From: Lactifluus volemus
Taxonomy: Eukaryota > Basidiomycota > Agaricomycetes > Russulales > Russulaceae
DNA: 64,000 nucleotides
Reading direction: 5' to 3'
Assembly: GCA_022376515.1 (NCBI GenBank)
Contig: WTXI01000027.1
Coordinates: 186,001 to 250,000, forward strand
The translations under genes and the position numbers were made by a program. Shown here piece by piece: positions 63,266-64,000 of the stretch; the first letter of the stretch is position 1; each line of letters begins with the position of its first letter. The notes beneath the pieces were generated by a model. The model did not search any database, was not told the origin of the DNA, and was given only the letters and a program-made list of their open reading frames with translations.

Positions 63266-64000
63266 GGGCGATGTATTTTGGTGCATGTTACCATTTACTA
63301 TTCACACGCAGCGTTTCTTGAAACCGCCTCTTTATGATGATCTACTCTTTACACCGTGCCTTGAACGGAACGACCTGGAAACGTACACGGCCCCTTCCTA
63401 ATCTGTTATGCGCAAACAGTTCGACCCAATTCTTACTCGGAGCCCAAGCTTTCCCATAGACAAACCTTATTTAGCCAGAATTGAAAAAAAAAAAAAGTGC
63501 CAAAGAAAAGGAAAAATCTGCCCATCAGTTTTCGCACTCTCGTCGCAATTTGCATTTCAGTAGGCGATCTTCGTTCTCGGTAGGTAACTGTCTCCGTTCT
63601 AATCCGGCGAAGTAAAAGCGCGGGTAGTGGGATCTGAATCATCGATCCAATTCTTCTCTTTTCTCTTTCCTCATGGATCAGTGATCCACTTCCATTGACA
63701 AATGTTCAGAATATGATGATCGGATGTCAAAACTCACCGATCCACGTTCAAAACCCCAGAGAACGCTTGTAAGTTAGGCACGTACTAGTATGTCATCTCC
63801 AAGCCACTGATGATCGATCTCCACGCTGACAGGATGACAAATAGAGCCTTGAGAAAAAACAACATTGGCCAAATATACTTGTGATCGACATGTGATCAGT
63901 GATGCTTCTACGAAACAAGGATCCATCAATAGCTGCCAAGTGCTAGCCGAGGCGGAGACGAGATAGCCTAAATAAGTGTTTCAATTTGAGCCGCCTTGCG
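63266..64000. other. Intergenic at right edge
   Basis: No gene seen. Several GATCCA/TGATCGA short motifs repeat between 63640 and 63930. A13 tract at 63484. Confidence 0.45.

Overview
The window is a piece of a filamentous fungal nuclear genome, most likely an agaricomycete (mushroom-forming basidiomycete). Genes are split by many short GT-AG introns of about 45-70 nt. The gene content includes a DUF6535 membrane protein, agaricomycete-type F-box/leucine-rich proteins, divergent H3-H4 histone pairs and small secreted proteins. No tRNA, rRNA, CRISPR or prokaryotic operon structure was seen. Gene models were spliced by eye, so exon edges are inferences unless stated.

1-13.1 kb is an accessory region built from three units (A, truncated by the window start; B; C) of about 3.3 kb in the same orientation. 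Each carries one intact two-exon gene for a tiny secreted cysteine-rich peptide with knottin-like cysteine spacing. Each also carries a small membrane-protein-like relic, and B and C carry a broken METTL21-like methyltransferase gene. Unit A alone contains a 284-bp inverted-repeat element. A second repeat family has copies at 3.4-4.0 kb (minus strand), 13.9-15.1 kb and 32.1-33.1 kb.

15.8-28.7 kb holds an A1 aspartic protease (minus), histone pair 1 (H3 minus, H4 plus), the DUF6535 gene, a WD40 gene remnant and an F-box gene. 29.0-36.4 kb holds an F-BAR/RhoGAP protein (Rgd1-like) and nucleoporin Nup85, both minus. 36.4-38.6 kb looks empty.

38.6-47.7 kb holds histone pair 2, in opposite order (H4 minus, H3 plus), several basidiomycete proteins of unknown function, a broken F-box gene, a small membrane protein and a retroelement RNase H remnant. 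48.8-63.3 kb holds a small mariner/pogo-like MITE, a cupredoxin-like secreted protein, a CUE/Smr endonuclease-like protein, a KAT14-type acetyltransferase and a Sir2 deacetylase whose coding ends lie 31 bp apart, a Ser/Pro-rich unknown protein, and a long helical membrane-associated protein.

Functionally the right-hand 45 kb is mainly housekeeping (chromatin, nuclear pore, Rho signalling, mRNA surveillance); the left 15 kb is a duplicated, fast-changing secreted-peptide locus. Several conserved genes between 38 and 55 kb each lack a single base. This could be true decay or consensus sequence error and should be settled before any is called a pseudogene.
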